Part shown: positions 37,764-46,729 of the stretch, one piece after another
How the letters are laid out: each line of letters begins with the position of its first letter
How positions within the stretch are numbered: position 1 is the stretch's first letter
Source: Nocardioides sp. Soil774
GTDB taxonomy: Bacteria; Actinomycetota; Actinomycetes; Propionibacteriales; Nocardioidaceae
NCBI RefSeq assembly: GCF_001428125.1
Contig: NZ_LMSM01000001.1
Coordinates: forward strand, 1,306-65,305
Reading direction: 5' to 3'
DNA: 64,000 bases
Notes under the pieces: model-generated
What the model saw: the letters and a program-made list of their open reading frames with translations, nothing else
The model's database searches: none
Told to the model about the DNA's origin: nothing
Made by a program: the position numbers and the translations under genes

Positions 37764-39182
37764 GTGAGCGTCCCCAACGTCCTGGCCACCCGCTACGCCG
37801 GCGCCGATCTCGCCGAGATCTGGTCGCCCGAGCACAAGATCGTCCTCGAGCGCCAGCTGTGGGTCGCCGTCCTCAAGGCGCAGCGCGACCTCGGCATCGC
37901 CGTCCCCGACGGCGTCGTGGAGGCCTACGAAGCGGTCATCGACCGGGTCGACCTCGACTCCATCGCCGCCCGTGAGCGCGTCACCCGCCACGACGTGAAG
38001 GCCCGGATCGAGGAGTTCTCCTCCCTGGCCGGGCACGAGCACATCCACAAGGGGATGACCTCGCGTGACCTGACCGAGAACGTCGAGCAGCTGCAGGTGC
38101 GCCGCTCGCTCGAGCTGGTGCGCGACCGCGCGGTGGCCGCGCTGGTCCGGCTGGGCCGGCTCGCCGCCGAGCACGAGGCCACCGTCATGGCCGGTCGCTC
38201 GCACAACGTCGCCGCCCAGGCGACCACCCTCGGCAAGCGCTTCGCCACCGTCGCCGACGAGATGCTCATCGGTGTGCAGCGCGTCGAGGAGCTGCTCGCG
38301 CGTTACCCGCTGCGCGGGGTCAAGGGCCCGATGGGCACCTCGCAGGACATGCTCGACCTGCTCGATGGCGACGCCGCCCGCCTGGAGCAGCTCGAGGAGC
38401 GGGTCGCCGCGCACCTCGGCTTCGAGCAGGTGCTCACCAGCGTCGGCCAGGTCTACCCGCGCTCGCTCGACTTCGACGCCGTGGCCGCGCTCGTGCAGCT
38501 CGTCAGCGGACCGTCCAACCTCGCCACCACGATCCGGCTGATGGCCGGTCACGAGCTGGTGACCGAGGGCTTCAAGGAGGGCCAGGTCGGCTCCTCGGCG
38601 ATGCCGCACAAGATGAACACCCGCTCCTGCGAGCGCGTCAACGGCCTCGCCGTCATCCTGCGCGGGCACCTGTCGATGGTCAGCGAGCTCGCCGGCGACC
38701 AGTGGAACGAGGGCGACGTCTCCTGCTCCGTCGTGCGCCGCGTCGCGCTCCCCGACGCGTTCTTCGCCACCGACGGCCTCTTCCAGACCTTCCTCACCGT
38801 GCTCGACGAGTTCGGCGCCTTCCCCGCGGTCATCCAGCGAGAGCTCGACCGCTACCTGCCGTTCCTCACCACCACGAAGGTGCTGATGGCGGCGGTGCGC
38901 AACGGCGTCGGTCGCGAGGCCGCCCACGAGGCGATCAAGGAGGCCGCCGTCGGCACCGCGCTCGCCATGCGCGCCGGCCAGGCCGACAACGACGTGTTCG
39001 CCAAGCTGGCCGCCGACTCCCGGCTGGGGCTCACCCGCGACCAGATCGACGCCCTCGTCGCCGACCCGATCGAGTTCACCGGCGCTGCCGTGGCCCAGAC
39101 CCGCGCGGTCGTCGCCCGGGTCGAGGCGCTCGCGGCGGCCCACCCCGGCGCAGCGGCGTACGTGCCGGGCGCGATCCTCTAG
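37764..39182 (+). CDS. purB: Adenylosuccinate lyase
   Basis: The 472-residue enzyme releases fumarate from SAICAR and from adenylosuccinate, two steps of purine synthesis. The fumarase/aspartase superfamily signature GSSAMPHKMNTRSCERVNGL lies near 274-293, with the catalytic segments HKGMTSRDLTEN near 94-105 and GRSHNVAAQATTLGKR near 146-161. GTG 37764 follows the DUF402 stop by three bases, and GACACT at 37751-37756 could also provide an internal leaderless promoter. The palindrome pair at 39206-39277 lies just downstream and may terminate the operon. Confidence 0.96.
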   Translation: MSVPNVLATRYAGADLAEIWSPEHKIVLERQLWVAVLKAQRDLGIAVPDGVVEAYEAVIDRVDLDSIAARERVTRHDVKARIEEFSSLAGHEHIHKGMTSRDLTENVEQLQVRRSLELVRDRAVAALVRLGRLAAEHEATVMAGRSHNVAAQATTLGKRFATVADEMLIGVQRVEELLARYPLRGVKGPMGTSQDMLDLLDGDAARLEQLEERVAAHLGFEQVLTSVGQVYPRSLDFDAVAALVQLVSGPSNLATTIRLMAGHELVTEGFKEGQVGSSAMPHKMNTRSCERVNGLAVILRGHLSMVSELAGDQWNEGDVSCSVVRRVALPDAFFATDGLFQTFLTVLDEFGAFPAVIQRELDRYLPFLTTTKVLMAAVRNGVGREAAHEAIKEAAVGTALAMRAGQADNDVFAKLAADSRLGLTRDQIDALVADPIEFTGAAVAQTRAVVARVEALAAAHPGAAAYVPGAIL

Positions 39183-39205
39183 CGGCGGCGACCACGGGGG
39201 ACGTC

Positions 39206-39277
39206 GAGCGGACACTGGTGCGCTCGAGTAGCCCGGTGCCGCTTCATGGGGGTACCTGAGCGGACAACGGTCCGCTC
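39206..39277. repeat. Two tandem family B (P1) palindromes between purB and an MFS gene
   Basis: GAGCGGAC-ACTG-GTGCGCTC (39206-39225, one mismatch) and GAGCGGAC-AACG-GTCCGCTC (39258-39277, perfect arms) repeat the P1 unit found at both ends of the nuclease locus at 29260-30574, each with a different four-base centre. They sit between convergent genes (purB ends at 39182 and the MFS gene at 39323) and could act as terminators. No nuclease gene or P2 palindrome accompanies them. Confidence 0.85.
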
Positions 39278-39322
39278 GAGCAGCACCGTGGTCCCCGGGG
39301 ACCCCCGGCCGGACCCACGCCC

Positions 39323-40774
39323 TCAGTCGCCCGATCGCCAGGACCGTACGGCGGCGGCAAGCGCGACCGACAGCACGGCGAGCGCGGTCAGCAGCGCCGC
39401 CCGCGCGGCGACGGGGGCGGACGCCACCGCCGCGACGGCCTGGTAGACGGTCATGAGCAGTGCGGCGCCGAGGGCCGATCCGATCCGCTGGCCGGTCTGC
39501 AGCGCACCACCGGCGGCCCCGCCCATCCGCGGGGGGACCTCGGCCAGGGTGAGGGTGAAGTTGGGCGAGATGACCCCGCCGCCGCCGATCCCGGCGAGGA
39601 GCATGGCGGGCGCGAGGGTCCACCACAGCGTGTCGGAGGGCGAGGTGACCAGCCAGGCCGCCAGCGCCGTGCCGGTCATCATCACCGACAGCGCGACCAG
39701 GGTGACCCGTCGCCCGATCCGTCCGACGAGCCGTCCGGCCAGCGGTGAGGTCGTGGCCGCCCCGACCGCGAACGGTGTGAGGAGCAGGGCCGAGGAGAGC
39801 GGGGAGAAGCCCTCGCCCTCCTGCAGGTGCACCGAGAGGACCAGGAAGATTCCGGTGAAGCCGGTGAAGTAGAGCGTGCCGACCAGCAGGCCGTTGGCGT
39901 AGCCGGGCAGCCCGCGCAGCAGCGAGACGTCGAGCAGCGGCGGACGACCCAGCGCGATGGTCCGCACCTCCCACCGCACGAAGCCCCACGCGAGCGGCGG
40001 GAACGCCAGGAGCAGCAGGAGCGGCAGGCCCGCCCCGCCCTCGAGGCTGATCAGCGGGTAGAGCACGGCGAGCACGGCGAGTCCGAGCAGGGCGGCCCCG
40101 GGCAGGTCGACGCGCGGGTCCTTCTCCGCGGCACCGGCCCCACCCGCGTCGTTGTCGGGCACGAGGCGGTGGATGAGCACCAGCGCGACGAGCCCGATCG
40201 GGACGTTGATGAGGAAGAGGGAGCGCCAGCCGTCGTCCTCGCCGAGCAGCCCGATCAGCGTGCCGCCGATCAGGGGACCGGCGGCGGAGGCCACCGCGAC
40301 GGTGAAGCCGAACAGACCGAACGCCCGGCCGCGTTCCTCGCCGCGGAAGAGCTGCTGGATGAGCCCGGAGTTCTGCGGCGTGAGCAGGCCCGCGCTCGCC
40401 CCCTGCGCCAGCCTGGCCAGCACGATCGCCGTGGCGCTGGGCGCCAGCCCGACGGCGAGGCTGGAGGCGACGAACCCCACCAGTCCGACCATCATCATCC
40501 GACGCCGGCCGTGGGCGTCGCCGAGCCGACCGCCCGCCACGAGCGTCATGCCGAACGCGAGGGCGTACCCCGACACCACCCACTGGATCGTCGCTGCGCT
40601 GGTGCCGAGACCCGCGCGGATCGAGGGGACCGCGACGTTGACGATCGTGACGTCGAGCAACGACATGAAGCCGATGACGAGGGAGACCGCGAGCACGCGC
40701 CAGCGGCGCGGGTCGGGCTCGTACGTCGCATCGACGGTGCCGCTCTGCGCGTCGACCTGCTCGTGGCTGCTCAT
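39323..40774 (-). CDS. MFS transporter, DHA2 drug-efflux type
   Basis: The 483-residue protein has about 14 spans and DHA2 motifs: FMSLLDVTIVNVAVPSIRAGL in the first span (motif D1), LVAGGRLGDAHGRRRMMMVG (motif A) and GFTVAVASAAGPLIGGTLIG (motif C). It is one of three such pumps in the window and the only one between purB and the acylphosphatase gene. No regulator is adjacent. ATG 40774 lies after GAGGCT by about eight bases. Substrate unknown. Confidence 0.9.
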   Translation of the reverse strand: MSSHEQVDAQSGTVDATYEPDPRRWRVLAVSLVIGFMSLLDVTIVNVAVPSIRAGLGTSAATIQWVVSGYALAFGMTLVAGGRLGDAHGRRRMMMVGLVGFVASSLAVGLAPSATAIVLARLAQGASAGLLTPQNSGLIQQLFRGEERGRAFGLFGFTVAVASAAGPLIGGTLIGLLGEDDGWRSLFLINVPIGLVALVLIHRLVPDNDAGGAGAAEKDPRVDLPGAALLGLAVLAVLYPLISLEGGAGLPLLLLLAFPPLAWGFVRWEVRTIALGRPPLLDVSLLRGLPGYANGLLVGTLYFTGFTGIFLVLSVHLQEGEGFSPLSSALLLTPFAVGAATTSPLAGRLVGRIGRRVTLVALSVMMTGTALAAWLVTSPSDTLWWTLAPAMLLAGIGGGGVISPNFTLTLAEVPPRMGGAAGGALQTGQRIGSALGAALLMTVYQAVAAVASAPVAARAALLTALAVLSVALAAAVRSWRSGD

Positions 40775-40822
40775 CGCCCCACAGCCTCGCACCCGACACC
40801 AGAGCAGGGGATGATCGAGGGC

Positions 40823-41092
40823 GTGAGGGCGATCGAGGCACGGGTGACCGGACGGGTGCAGGGTGTCTCCTTCCGGTGGTACGCAGAGGAGCAGGCGCGG
40901 CGCCTCGGCGTGGCCGGCTGGGTGCGCAACGAGCCCGACGGCTCGGTGCTGCTGCACGCCGAGGGCGACGACGCGGCGCTCGACGCGCTCGTCGCGTGGT
41001 GCCACGACGGGCCGTCGCTCGCGCGGGTGCGCGACGTGGCGGTGCGCGAGGCGGCGGTGACGGGGGCGACCTCGTTCGAGACGCGCCACTGA
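40823..41092 (+). CDS. acyP: Acylphosphatase
   Basis: The 89-residue protein hydrolyses carboxyl-phosphate bonds such as those of acetyl phosphate. It has both signatures: GRVQGVSFRWY, with the substrate-binding arginine R18, and GWVRNEPDGSV, with the catalytic asparagine N36. Length is exactly typical. GTG 40823 is favoured over ATG 40811 because GATGAT (40810-40815) sits seven bases upstream in the leaderless position and the resulting protein starts as family members do. Confidence 0.93.
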   Translation: MRAIEARVTGRVQGVSFRWYAEEQARRLGVAGWVRNEPDGSVLLHAEGDDAALDALVAWCHDGPSLARVRDVAVREAAVTGATSFETRH

Positions 41093-41114
41093 GACGCCGG
41101 GCTAGCGTGTGCGC

Positions 41115-41981
41115 GTGACGTCACCACCCACCTACGACGACGTCGAGGTCGTCGTGCCCGCGCCCGGCGCCGGGCCGGGAAGCTGGGCCGGTGCCGCCAG
41201 CGCGGTGCTGGTCGACGACGTGTTCTGGCTGGCCTGGCGCGTCCGCCGCCCGCTGGCCGACGGCCGTGGCGTGCGGGTCGTCGTGGCCCGGTCGGACGAC
41301 GGCACCACCTTCGAGCCCGTCGCAGAGGTGCACCGCGACGCCTTCGGTGCGGAGTCGTTCGAGCGCCCCGCCCTCGTCCCCCTCCGCCAGGGCGGCTGGC
41401 GCCTCTACCTCTCGTGCGCGACCCCCGGCTCCAAGCACTGGTGGGTCGACAGCCTCACCGCCGACACGGTCGAGGCCCTGCCCGACGGCGTACGACGTCG
41501 CGTGCACGACGGCGACGGCCGCACGGGCGTCAAGGATCCCGTCGTGCGGCTCACCGACGAGGGCTACGAGATGTGGCTGTGCTGCCACCCGCTCGACGAG
41601 CCGGGTCACGAGGACCGGATGACCACCCGGCGCCTCACCAGCGCCGACGGCCTGGACTGGCACGACCGGGGCGAGGTGCTCGCCGGCCGGGAGGGGCACT
41701 GGGACGCGCGCGGTGCGCGCGTGACCGCGGTGCTGGGCGACGGGACACTGCTCTACGACGGACGCCCCGACGCCGCGTCGAACTGGCACGAGACGACCGG
41801 GGTGGCCAGGTGGGACGGCGAGAAGGTCACCCGCGACGACCGGGCACCGATCACCTCCCCGCACGCCGACGGCGCCTTCAGGTACGCCACCGCCGTGCCG
41901 CTGCCCGATGGCCGGGTGCGCTTCTACGTCGAGGCCGCCCGCCCGGACGGGGCGCACGACCTGGTCACCTGCGTGCGCTGA
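41115..41981 (+). CDS. Five-bladed beta-propeller protein, glycosyl hydrolase family 43/130-like
   Basis: The 288-residue protein has repeated sheet motifs like those of five-bladed propeller glycosidases: a DVFWLAWRVRRPL blade, SFERPALVPLRQGGWRLYLSCATPGSKHWWVDS, GVKDPVVRLTDEGYEMWLCCHP, TSADGLDWHDRGEVL and ITSPHADGAFRYATAVPLPDGRVRFYVEA. Acidic residues occur where catalytic Asp/Glu would be expected, but the match is not strong enough to name a reaction. No signal peptide is seen, so it should be cytoplasmic. TAGCGT (41103-41108) six bases before GTG 41115 marks a leaderless start. Confidence 0.65.
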   Translation: MTSPPTYDDVEVVVPAPGAGPGSWAGAASAVLVDDVFWLAWRVRRPLADGRGVRVVVARSDDGTTFEPVAEVHRDAFGAESFERPALVPLRQGGWRLYLSCATPGSKHWWVDSLTADTVEALPDGVRRRVHDGDGRTGVKDPVVRLTDEGYEMWLCCHPLDEPGHEDRMTTRRLTSADGLDWHDRGEVLAGREGHWDARGARVTAVLGDGTLLYDGRPDAASNWHETTGVARWDGEKVTRDDRAPITSPHADGAFRYATAVPLPDGRVRFYVEAARPDGAHDLVTCVR

Positions 41982-41991
41982 GGCCGGTCGC

Positions 41992-44886
41992 TCAGTCCGC
42001 GAGCAGCCCCTGCCGTCGCGCCACGGTCGCCGCCTCCGTGCGGTTGGCCGCCCCGAGCTTGGCCAGGATGTGCGACACGTGGACGCTCGCGGTCTTGGGC
42101 GACATGAACAGGCGCGTCCCGATCTGCCCGTTGGTCAGGCCGTCGGCGACCAGCCGGAGCACCTCCACCTCCCGCTCGGTCAGCACCTGGTCCGTACGCC
42201 GCTCGCGCGACCCGAGGCCGTAGGTCTCGGCGAGCCTGTCGGCGCGCGCCAGCAGCGGCACCGCCTCGAGCCGCCGGGCAATCTCCCGCCCTGCGGTCAG
42301 GTGCTCGCGGGCGGCCGTCCGGTCGCCGTGGGTCGCCTCCTGCTCGGCCAGCGACAGGTGGGTGACGGCCACGTCGGGGACGTGCCCGATCCGCTCCCAG
42401 CCCTCGAGCGCGGCCCGGAGCGCCGACCTCGCGTCGCGACCGTGGAAGCGGTCGAGCTGGGCCTCGAGGTCGATCGGCCACACCTCGCCGAGGGGCCCGT
42501 AGCGCGGGAAGCGCGCGAGCGCCTCGTCGATCACGGAGAGGTGCTCCCGTGCATCGGCGACGTCGTCACCGACGCCGGACGTGGCCGCGTCCGCCTCGGC
42601 CCGCGCTGCGACGAGCGCGGTGGTCACGAGCTGGTCGGCGTTGAACAGGACGTGGTCGTCGGTCCAGGCGGGCAGCAGCACCGACCGCATCGCCGGGAGG
42701 TCGCCTTCGAGGACCGCGGCCCGTGCGAGCAGCTCGCGGACCAACGCCTGTGGAGCGCCCCCGGGAGCGGGATCCGTGACCCGCGTGCGCCACCTGTCGA
42801 CGTCGGCCGAACCCCGCTGGACGAGGTCGAGAACGTCGAGCCGGGCGCTGCTGCTGCGCACGTCGTCGTCCCACCACGGAGCACCGGCCTCCAGCGCCTG
42901 GCGGGCTCGGTCCCAGTGCCCGGTGAGGAGCCAGCTGAAGGCCGCGTTCTCGGTGAGGTGCTCCCACGCCTCCACGGACAGGTGCGGGCGGGGCAGCCGC
43001 GCGAAGCCGTCCTCGGCGGCCGCCTGCGCCTCGACGTGGCGACCCATGATCGCCTCGCACCACACCAGGTTGCCGATGCAGCCGACGACGCCGCGCCAGG
43101 CCTCGTCGGGATAGTCGCCAAGCACCTGACGCAGGAGCGCTGCGCCTGCGGCAGGGTCGCCGGTGATCTGTGCCTGGTAGGAGCCCATCGCCGCACAGAG
43201 GAACACCGCACGACGTACGCCGAGCGCACGGGCGCCGGCGAGGGCGCGGGCGACCAGCTCGCTGCCGTGCGCGGCGTCGTCGGAGCGGCTGCCCACCGCC
43301 GCCCAGACGGCGACGGAGACGACGTCCACGGGCGCGTCGGCGAACGCCTCGTCGGCGGCGACGACGGCCGTGTTCGGCAGGAAGTTGGCCTCGCCCTTCG
43401 CGTGCTCGTCCTCGGCGAGCAACGCTGCGGCGGCCCGCTCGGCGTCCGTCATTCGCTCGAACGGAGTGGCTGCGGCGAAGGCCCGGCGCTGCGAGCGGCT
43501 CGCGAGCGTGACGGCCAGCAGGCCGCGACCCCAAGCCTCACGCAACGGCATGCCCGCGACCTCGGCGGCGTCGTCGAGCTGGGTGAACGCCCGCATCACC
43601 CGCGTCCAGAGCGCCACCTCTTCATCGGGCAGGCACACGCGCTCGGCGGCGGGCAGGGCCGCGACCGTCGCGGCCAGCGCCCGACGTACGTCGCGTGCGT
43701 GGTGCCAGTGCTCGGCGATCGCGAGGAGAGCCGGGTCGCGCGCGAGCACCCCCGGGTTGTCCTCCAGCACCTCCGCCCACCTCCGGTGCCACGACCGCCG
43801 CGCCCCCGGGCCGAGCTCGCGGTCGGTCGCCTCGCGCAGCAGGGCGTGCCGGAAGCCCACCGCGTCGGTCTCGTGGTCGGTGCGCAGGATCCCGGCGTGC
43901 AGCGCCTGGGCCAGGGCGGCGTCGAGCTCGTCGGCCGTCATGTCGAGCACCTGCTCGAGCAGGCTGATCCGCAGGTGGCCGTCGCCCACCGCGGCCGCCT
44001 CCACCAGGCGCCGTGCCTCGGGTGCCAGCCCTCCCAGGCGACCCGCGGCCACGGCCGAGACGGTGCTCAGCTCCGGCCGGCCGGCCGCGGCGACCAGCTC
44101 CTCCACCACGAAGGGGATGCCGTCGCTGAGCCGTTCGACGCGCGCTGCGACGTCGGCGGACGGCGCCGACCCGAGCAGCTCGCGCAGCTGTCGCTGGACC
44201 GCGGCGGGGCTGAGCCGCGACAGGGGCAGCACCTCGCAGCCGGGCGTGCGCGCCAGCGCGGCGACGTACGACGTCAGGGCCGCCTCGGCCTCGGTGCTGC
44301 GCTCCGGGTCGTCGGTGCGGACGGTGGCCACGAGGAGCAGGCCGGACGGCAGCGTCCGCGCGGCCAGGGAGACGAGGTCCCGGGTCGCGGAGTCGGCCCA
44401 GTGCAGGTCCTCCACCACCCACACCAGCACCTGCGTCGACGCCAGCCGCTCGAGCAGGTCGAGGAACGTCGAGAGCAGCTGCACGCGCTCGACCTGCTGG
44501 CGGGGCGCGGCCCCCGGGAGCAGCGGGGCGAGCGCCTCCCTCTCGTTCGGGAGCAGCACCTCGCTGCCCGCGACGCGCAGCAGGTCGCGCAAGGTGTCGG
44601 CGACCACGCCGAAGGGGATCTTGCCGGTGGACATGTCGACCGCGTGGCCGGTGAGCACGAGCGCGTCGTCGAGCGTCGCGACGGCCTCGGCGAGCAGCCG
44701 GCTCTTGCCGATGCCCGCCTCGCCGGTGACCAGGAGGCAGCGGCTGGCACCGTCGCGGGCGCTCACGAGAGCGCCCGCGACCTGCTCCAGCTCGGACTCC
44801 CTGCCGACGAGCGTGCCGCCCATCTCCTGATGGTCGCAGGCGGGGCGGCCGGGTGCCACGACGAGATCGGCATGCGTGGTCGGCAT
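41992..44886 (-). CDS. Large ATP-binding LuxR-family (LAL) transcriptional regulator
   Basis: The 964-residue protein begins with an AAA-type ATPase (LVGRESELEQV, Walker A GEAGIGKS near 55-62 and Walker B VLVWVVEDLHWADS near 155), continues with TPR-like helices and ends with a LuxR HTH (LTEREVEVLRLVADGLTNGQIGTRLFMSPKTASVHVSHILAKLG). This is the MalT/LAL architecture of ATP-dependent activators for sugar use or secondary metabolism. ATG 44886 is chosen because it overlaps the stop of a small upstream gene (TGATG); ATG 44823, which starts at the conserved domain, is possible but has its AGGAG too close. Repeats at 45136-45191 may be its operator. Confidence 0.88.
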   Translation of the reverse strand: MPTTHADLVVAPGRPACDHQEMGGTLVGRESELEQVAGALVSARDGASRCLLVTGEAGIGKSRLLAEAVATLDDALVLTGHAVDMSTGKIPFGVVADTLRDLLRVAGSEVLLPNEREALAPLLPGAAPRQQVERVQLLSTFLDLLERLASTQVLVWVVEDLHWADSATRDLVSLAARTLPSGLLLVATVRTDDPERSTEAEAALTSYVAALARTPGCEVLPLSRLSPAAVQRQLRELLGSAPSADVAARVERLSDGIPFVVEELVAAAGRPELSTVSAVAAGRLGGLAPEARRLVEAAAVGDGHLRISLLEQVLDMTADELDAALAQALHAGILRTDHETDAVGFRHALLREATDRELGPGARRSWHRRWAEVLEDNPGVLARDPALLAIAEHWHHARDVRRALAATVAALPAAERVCLPDEEVALWTRVMRAFTQLDDAAEVAGMPLREAWGRGLLAVTLASRSQRRAFAAATPFERMTDAERAAAALLAEDEHAKGEANFLPNTAVVAADEAFADAPVDVVSVAVWAAVGSRSDDAAHGSELVARALAGARALGVRRAVFLCAAMGSYQAQITGDPAAGAALLRQVLGDYPDEAWRGVVGCIGNLVWCEAIMGRHVEAQAAAEDGFARLPRPHLSVEAWEHLTENAAFSWLLTGHWDRARQALEAGAPWWDDDVRSSSARLDVLDLVQRGSADVDRWRTRVTDPAPGGAPQALVRELLARAAVLEGDLPAMRSVLLPAWTDDHVLFNADQLVTTALVAARAEADAATSGVGDDVADAREHLSVIDEALARFPRYGPLGEVWPIDLEAQLDRFHGRDARSALRAALEGWERIGHVPDVAVTHLSLAEQEATHGDRTAAREHLTAGREIARRLEAVPLLARADRLAETYGLGSRERRTDQVLTEREVEVLRLVADGLTNGQIGTRLFMSPKTASVHVSHILAKLGAANRTEAATVARRQGLLAD

Positions 44887-45086
44887 CAGAGGGCGGGTCG
44901 GGGCGCGGGGAGCCACCTCGACCACCCGCCGCGCCGGGGCGAGGGGACCTCGGTGACGGCCGGCTCGACCGCGGTCCTGGTGCGCCGGGCGGCCCGGGCG
45001 GTGCGGGCGGACGCGATGTCGCGCGCGACGTCCTGGCGGTGGGTGGCGGCGATGCGGGCGGTGATGTCGATGGCGGTGTGGTTCAT
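44886..45086 (-). CDS. Small basic protein coupled to the LAL regulator
   Basis: This 66-residue frame opens with ATG 45086, six bases after AGGAG, and its stop overlaps the start of the regulator as TGATG, strong evidence that it is translated. The sequence (MNHTAIDITARIAATHRQDV then an Ala/Arg-rich helix TARAARRTRTAVE and a Trp-containing tail) has no family I recognise. It could be a leader gene serving mainly to couple translation, or a small partner of the regulator. Confidence 0.6.
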   Translation of the reverse strand: MNHTAIDITARIAATHRQDVARDIASARTARAARRTRTAVEPAVTEVPSPRRGGWSRWLPAPRPAL

Positions 45087-45135
45087 GACGGGCTCCTGGT
45101 CGGGTGCTGTGCGGTGGATGCCTCCACGCTGCGGC

Positions 45136-45191
45136 TAAGGCGCCCCGCACCACATCCGGCAGACGCCTTATCCGTGCCGGCAGGTGCCTCA
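45136..45191. promoter_or_regulatory. Clustered repeats, candidate operator of the LAL regulator
   Basis: TAAGGCG (45136-45142) is the inverted partner of CGCCTTA (45164-45170). CCGGCAGACGCCTTA (45156-45170) is repeated imperfectly as CCGGCAGGTGCCTCA (45177-45191) with a 21-base period, two helical turns. These sites lie between the small coupled gene (start 45086, leftward) and the monooxygenase-like gene (start 45268, rightward), so a bound regulator could affect both. Confidence 0.55.
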
Positions 45192-45267
45192 GACGTACGC
45201 CGACGTGGCCGGGATCTCGTCGCCGTCGGCTTCGCCCCACGAGCGCCCGCGCCCGACACTTGAGGGC

Positions 45268-45816
45268 ATGACCGCTCCCGTCACCGTCTCCGTCACCCGC
45301 CACGTCGACCCGGCACAGACCGCGCAGATGCTGGCGTGGATGCAGGCCGGCACGTCGATGGCGGAGAAGTTCGACGGCTTCCTCGGGTCGGGGTGGGTGC
45401 GGCCGGGCGTGGACTCGCCCGACTGGCACATGCTCTACCGGTTCGCCGACGCCGAGTCGCTCGCGGCGTGGGAGGCCTCCCCGGAGCGCGCGTGGTGGCT
45501 CGAGGCCGCGCAGGGGGACGTCGAGGAGTCGCGGCGCGAGCGGCGTACGGGCATCGAGGGCTGGTTCGACGAGCCCGCGACCGTCGAGTCGCTGAACGCG
45601 GTCGCGCCGGCGCCGCCGCGCTGGAAGCAGATGGTGGTGATCTACCTGGTCTTCCTGCCCCTGAGCCTCACGGCCAACTTCATCGCCCTGCACACCATCG
45701 CCGACTGGGCGCTGGTGCCGCGGGTCGTGCTGGTCACGACGGTGATGACGCCGCTGATGACCTACGTCTTCCTGCCGTGGGTCACGCGGCGGATGTCGTG
45801 GTGGTTGCACCGCTGA
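45268..45816 (+). CDS. Antibiotic biosynthesis monooxygenase-like protein with C-terminal membrane anchor
   Basis: The 182-residue protein combines an ABM dimeric alpha-beta barrel ([24 protein letters not shown].. [11 protein letters not shown].. [21 protein letters not shown], 3-85) with two C-terminal membrane helices (about 125-145 and 150-172). This layout matches membrane-associated ABM proteins of the COG3224 type, whose substrates are unknown. ATG 45268 is seven bases after GACACT (45255-45260). It is transcribed away from the LAL regulator operon across a region with operator-like repeats. Confidence 0.82.
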   Translation: MTAPVTVSVTRHVDPAQTAQMLAWMQAGTSMAEKFDGFLGSGWVRPGVDSPDWHMLYRFADAESLAAWEASPERAWWLEAAQGDVEESRRERRTGIEGWFDEPATVESLNAVAPAPPRWKQMVVIYLVFLPLSLTANFIALHTIADWALVPRVVLVTTVMTPLMTYVFLPWVTRRMSWWLHR

Positions 45817-45835
45817 CGCCACTAGGCTCGAGCAC

Positions 45836-46729
45836 GTGGCCGAGCTGAACATTCCCGCAGCACCCGTCATCGAGGGCACCACCCACGTCCACTCGGGCAA
45901 GGTGCGCGACCTCTACCGCATCGATGCGGGTCCGCACGAGGGCCGGCTGCTGATGGTCGCCAGCGACCGGATCTCCGCCTACGACTTCGTGCTGGACTCG
46001 ACCATCCCCGACAAGGGCGAGATCCTCACCCGGATGTCGCTGTGGTGGTTCGACCAGCTCGCCGACCTCATCGGCAACCACGTCGTGTCCACCGACGTCC
46101 CTGCCGCCGTGGCCGGTCGGGCGGTGGTCTGCGAGCAGCTCGACATGTTCCCGGTCGAGTGCGTCGCCCGCGGCTACCTCACCGGCTCCGGCCTGCTCGA
46201 CTACCACCGCACGGGCGAGGTGTGCGGCATCGCGCTGCCCGCCGGCCTGCAGGACGGCAGCCGGCTGCCGGAGCCGATCTTCACCCCGGCCACCAAGGCC
46301 GAGCTCGGCGACCACGACGAGAACGTCTCCTACGAGGCGGTCGTCGAGACCGTGGGCGACGACGCCGCCGCCGAGCTGCGGATGCTCACGATGAAGGTCT
46401 ACTCGCGCGCGCACGCCCAGGCCCTCGAGCGCGGCATCATCCTGGCCGACACCAAGCTCGAGTTCGGCCGTCGACCGGACGGCACGACGATCCTCGCCGA
46501 CGAGGTGCTCACCCCCGACAGCTCACGCTTCTGGCCCGCCGACGAGTGGCAGCCCGGGCGCGCGCAGGCGTCGTACGACAAGCAGATCGTGCGCGACTGG
46601 CTGACCCACGAGTCGGGCTGGGACCGCACCTCCGGCGAGGCGCCCCCGCCGCTGCCCGAGGCCGTCGTCGAGCGCACCCGCGCGCGCTACGTCGAGGCCT
46701 ACGAGCTCCTGACCGGGGAGTCGTTCTGA
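45836..46729 (+). CDS. purC: Phosphoribosylaminoimidazole-succinocarboxamide synthase (SAICAR synthetase)
   Basis: The 297-residue enzyme couples CAIR with aspartate using ATP. Family signatures are intact: [11 protein letters not shown] near 19-29, [28 protein letters not shown] near 39-66, [15 protein letters not shown] near 104-118 and [13 protein letters not shown] near 200-212. TAGGCT (45823-45828) seven bases before GTG 45836 marks its own leaderless promoter, so it is not transcribed only with its neighbour. Its stop overlaps the next gene's start. Confidence 0.96.
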   Translation: MAELNIPAAPVIEGTTHVHSGKVRDLYRIDAGPHEGRLLMVASDRISAYDFVLDSTIPDKGEILTRMSLWWFDQLADLIGNHVVSTDVPAAVAGRAVVCEQLDMFPVECVARGYLTGSGLLDYHRTGEVCGIALPAGLQDGSRLPEPIFTPATKAELGDHDENVSYEAVVETVGDDAAAELRMLTMKVYSRAHAQALERGIILADTKLEFGRRPDGTTILADEVLTPDSSRFWPADEWQPGRAQASYDKQIVRDWLTHESGWDRTSGEAPPPLPEAVVERTRARYVEAYELLTGESF

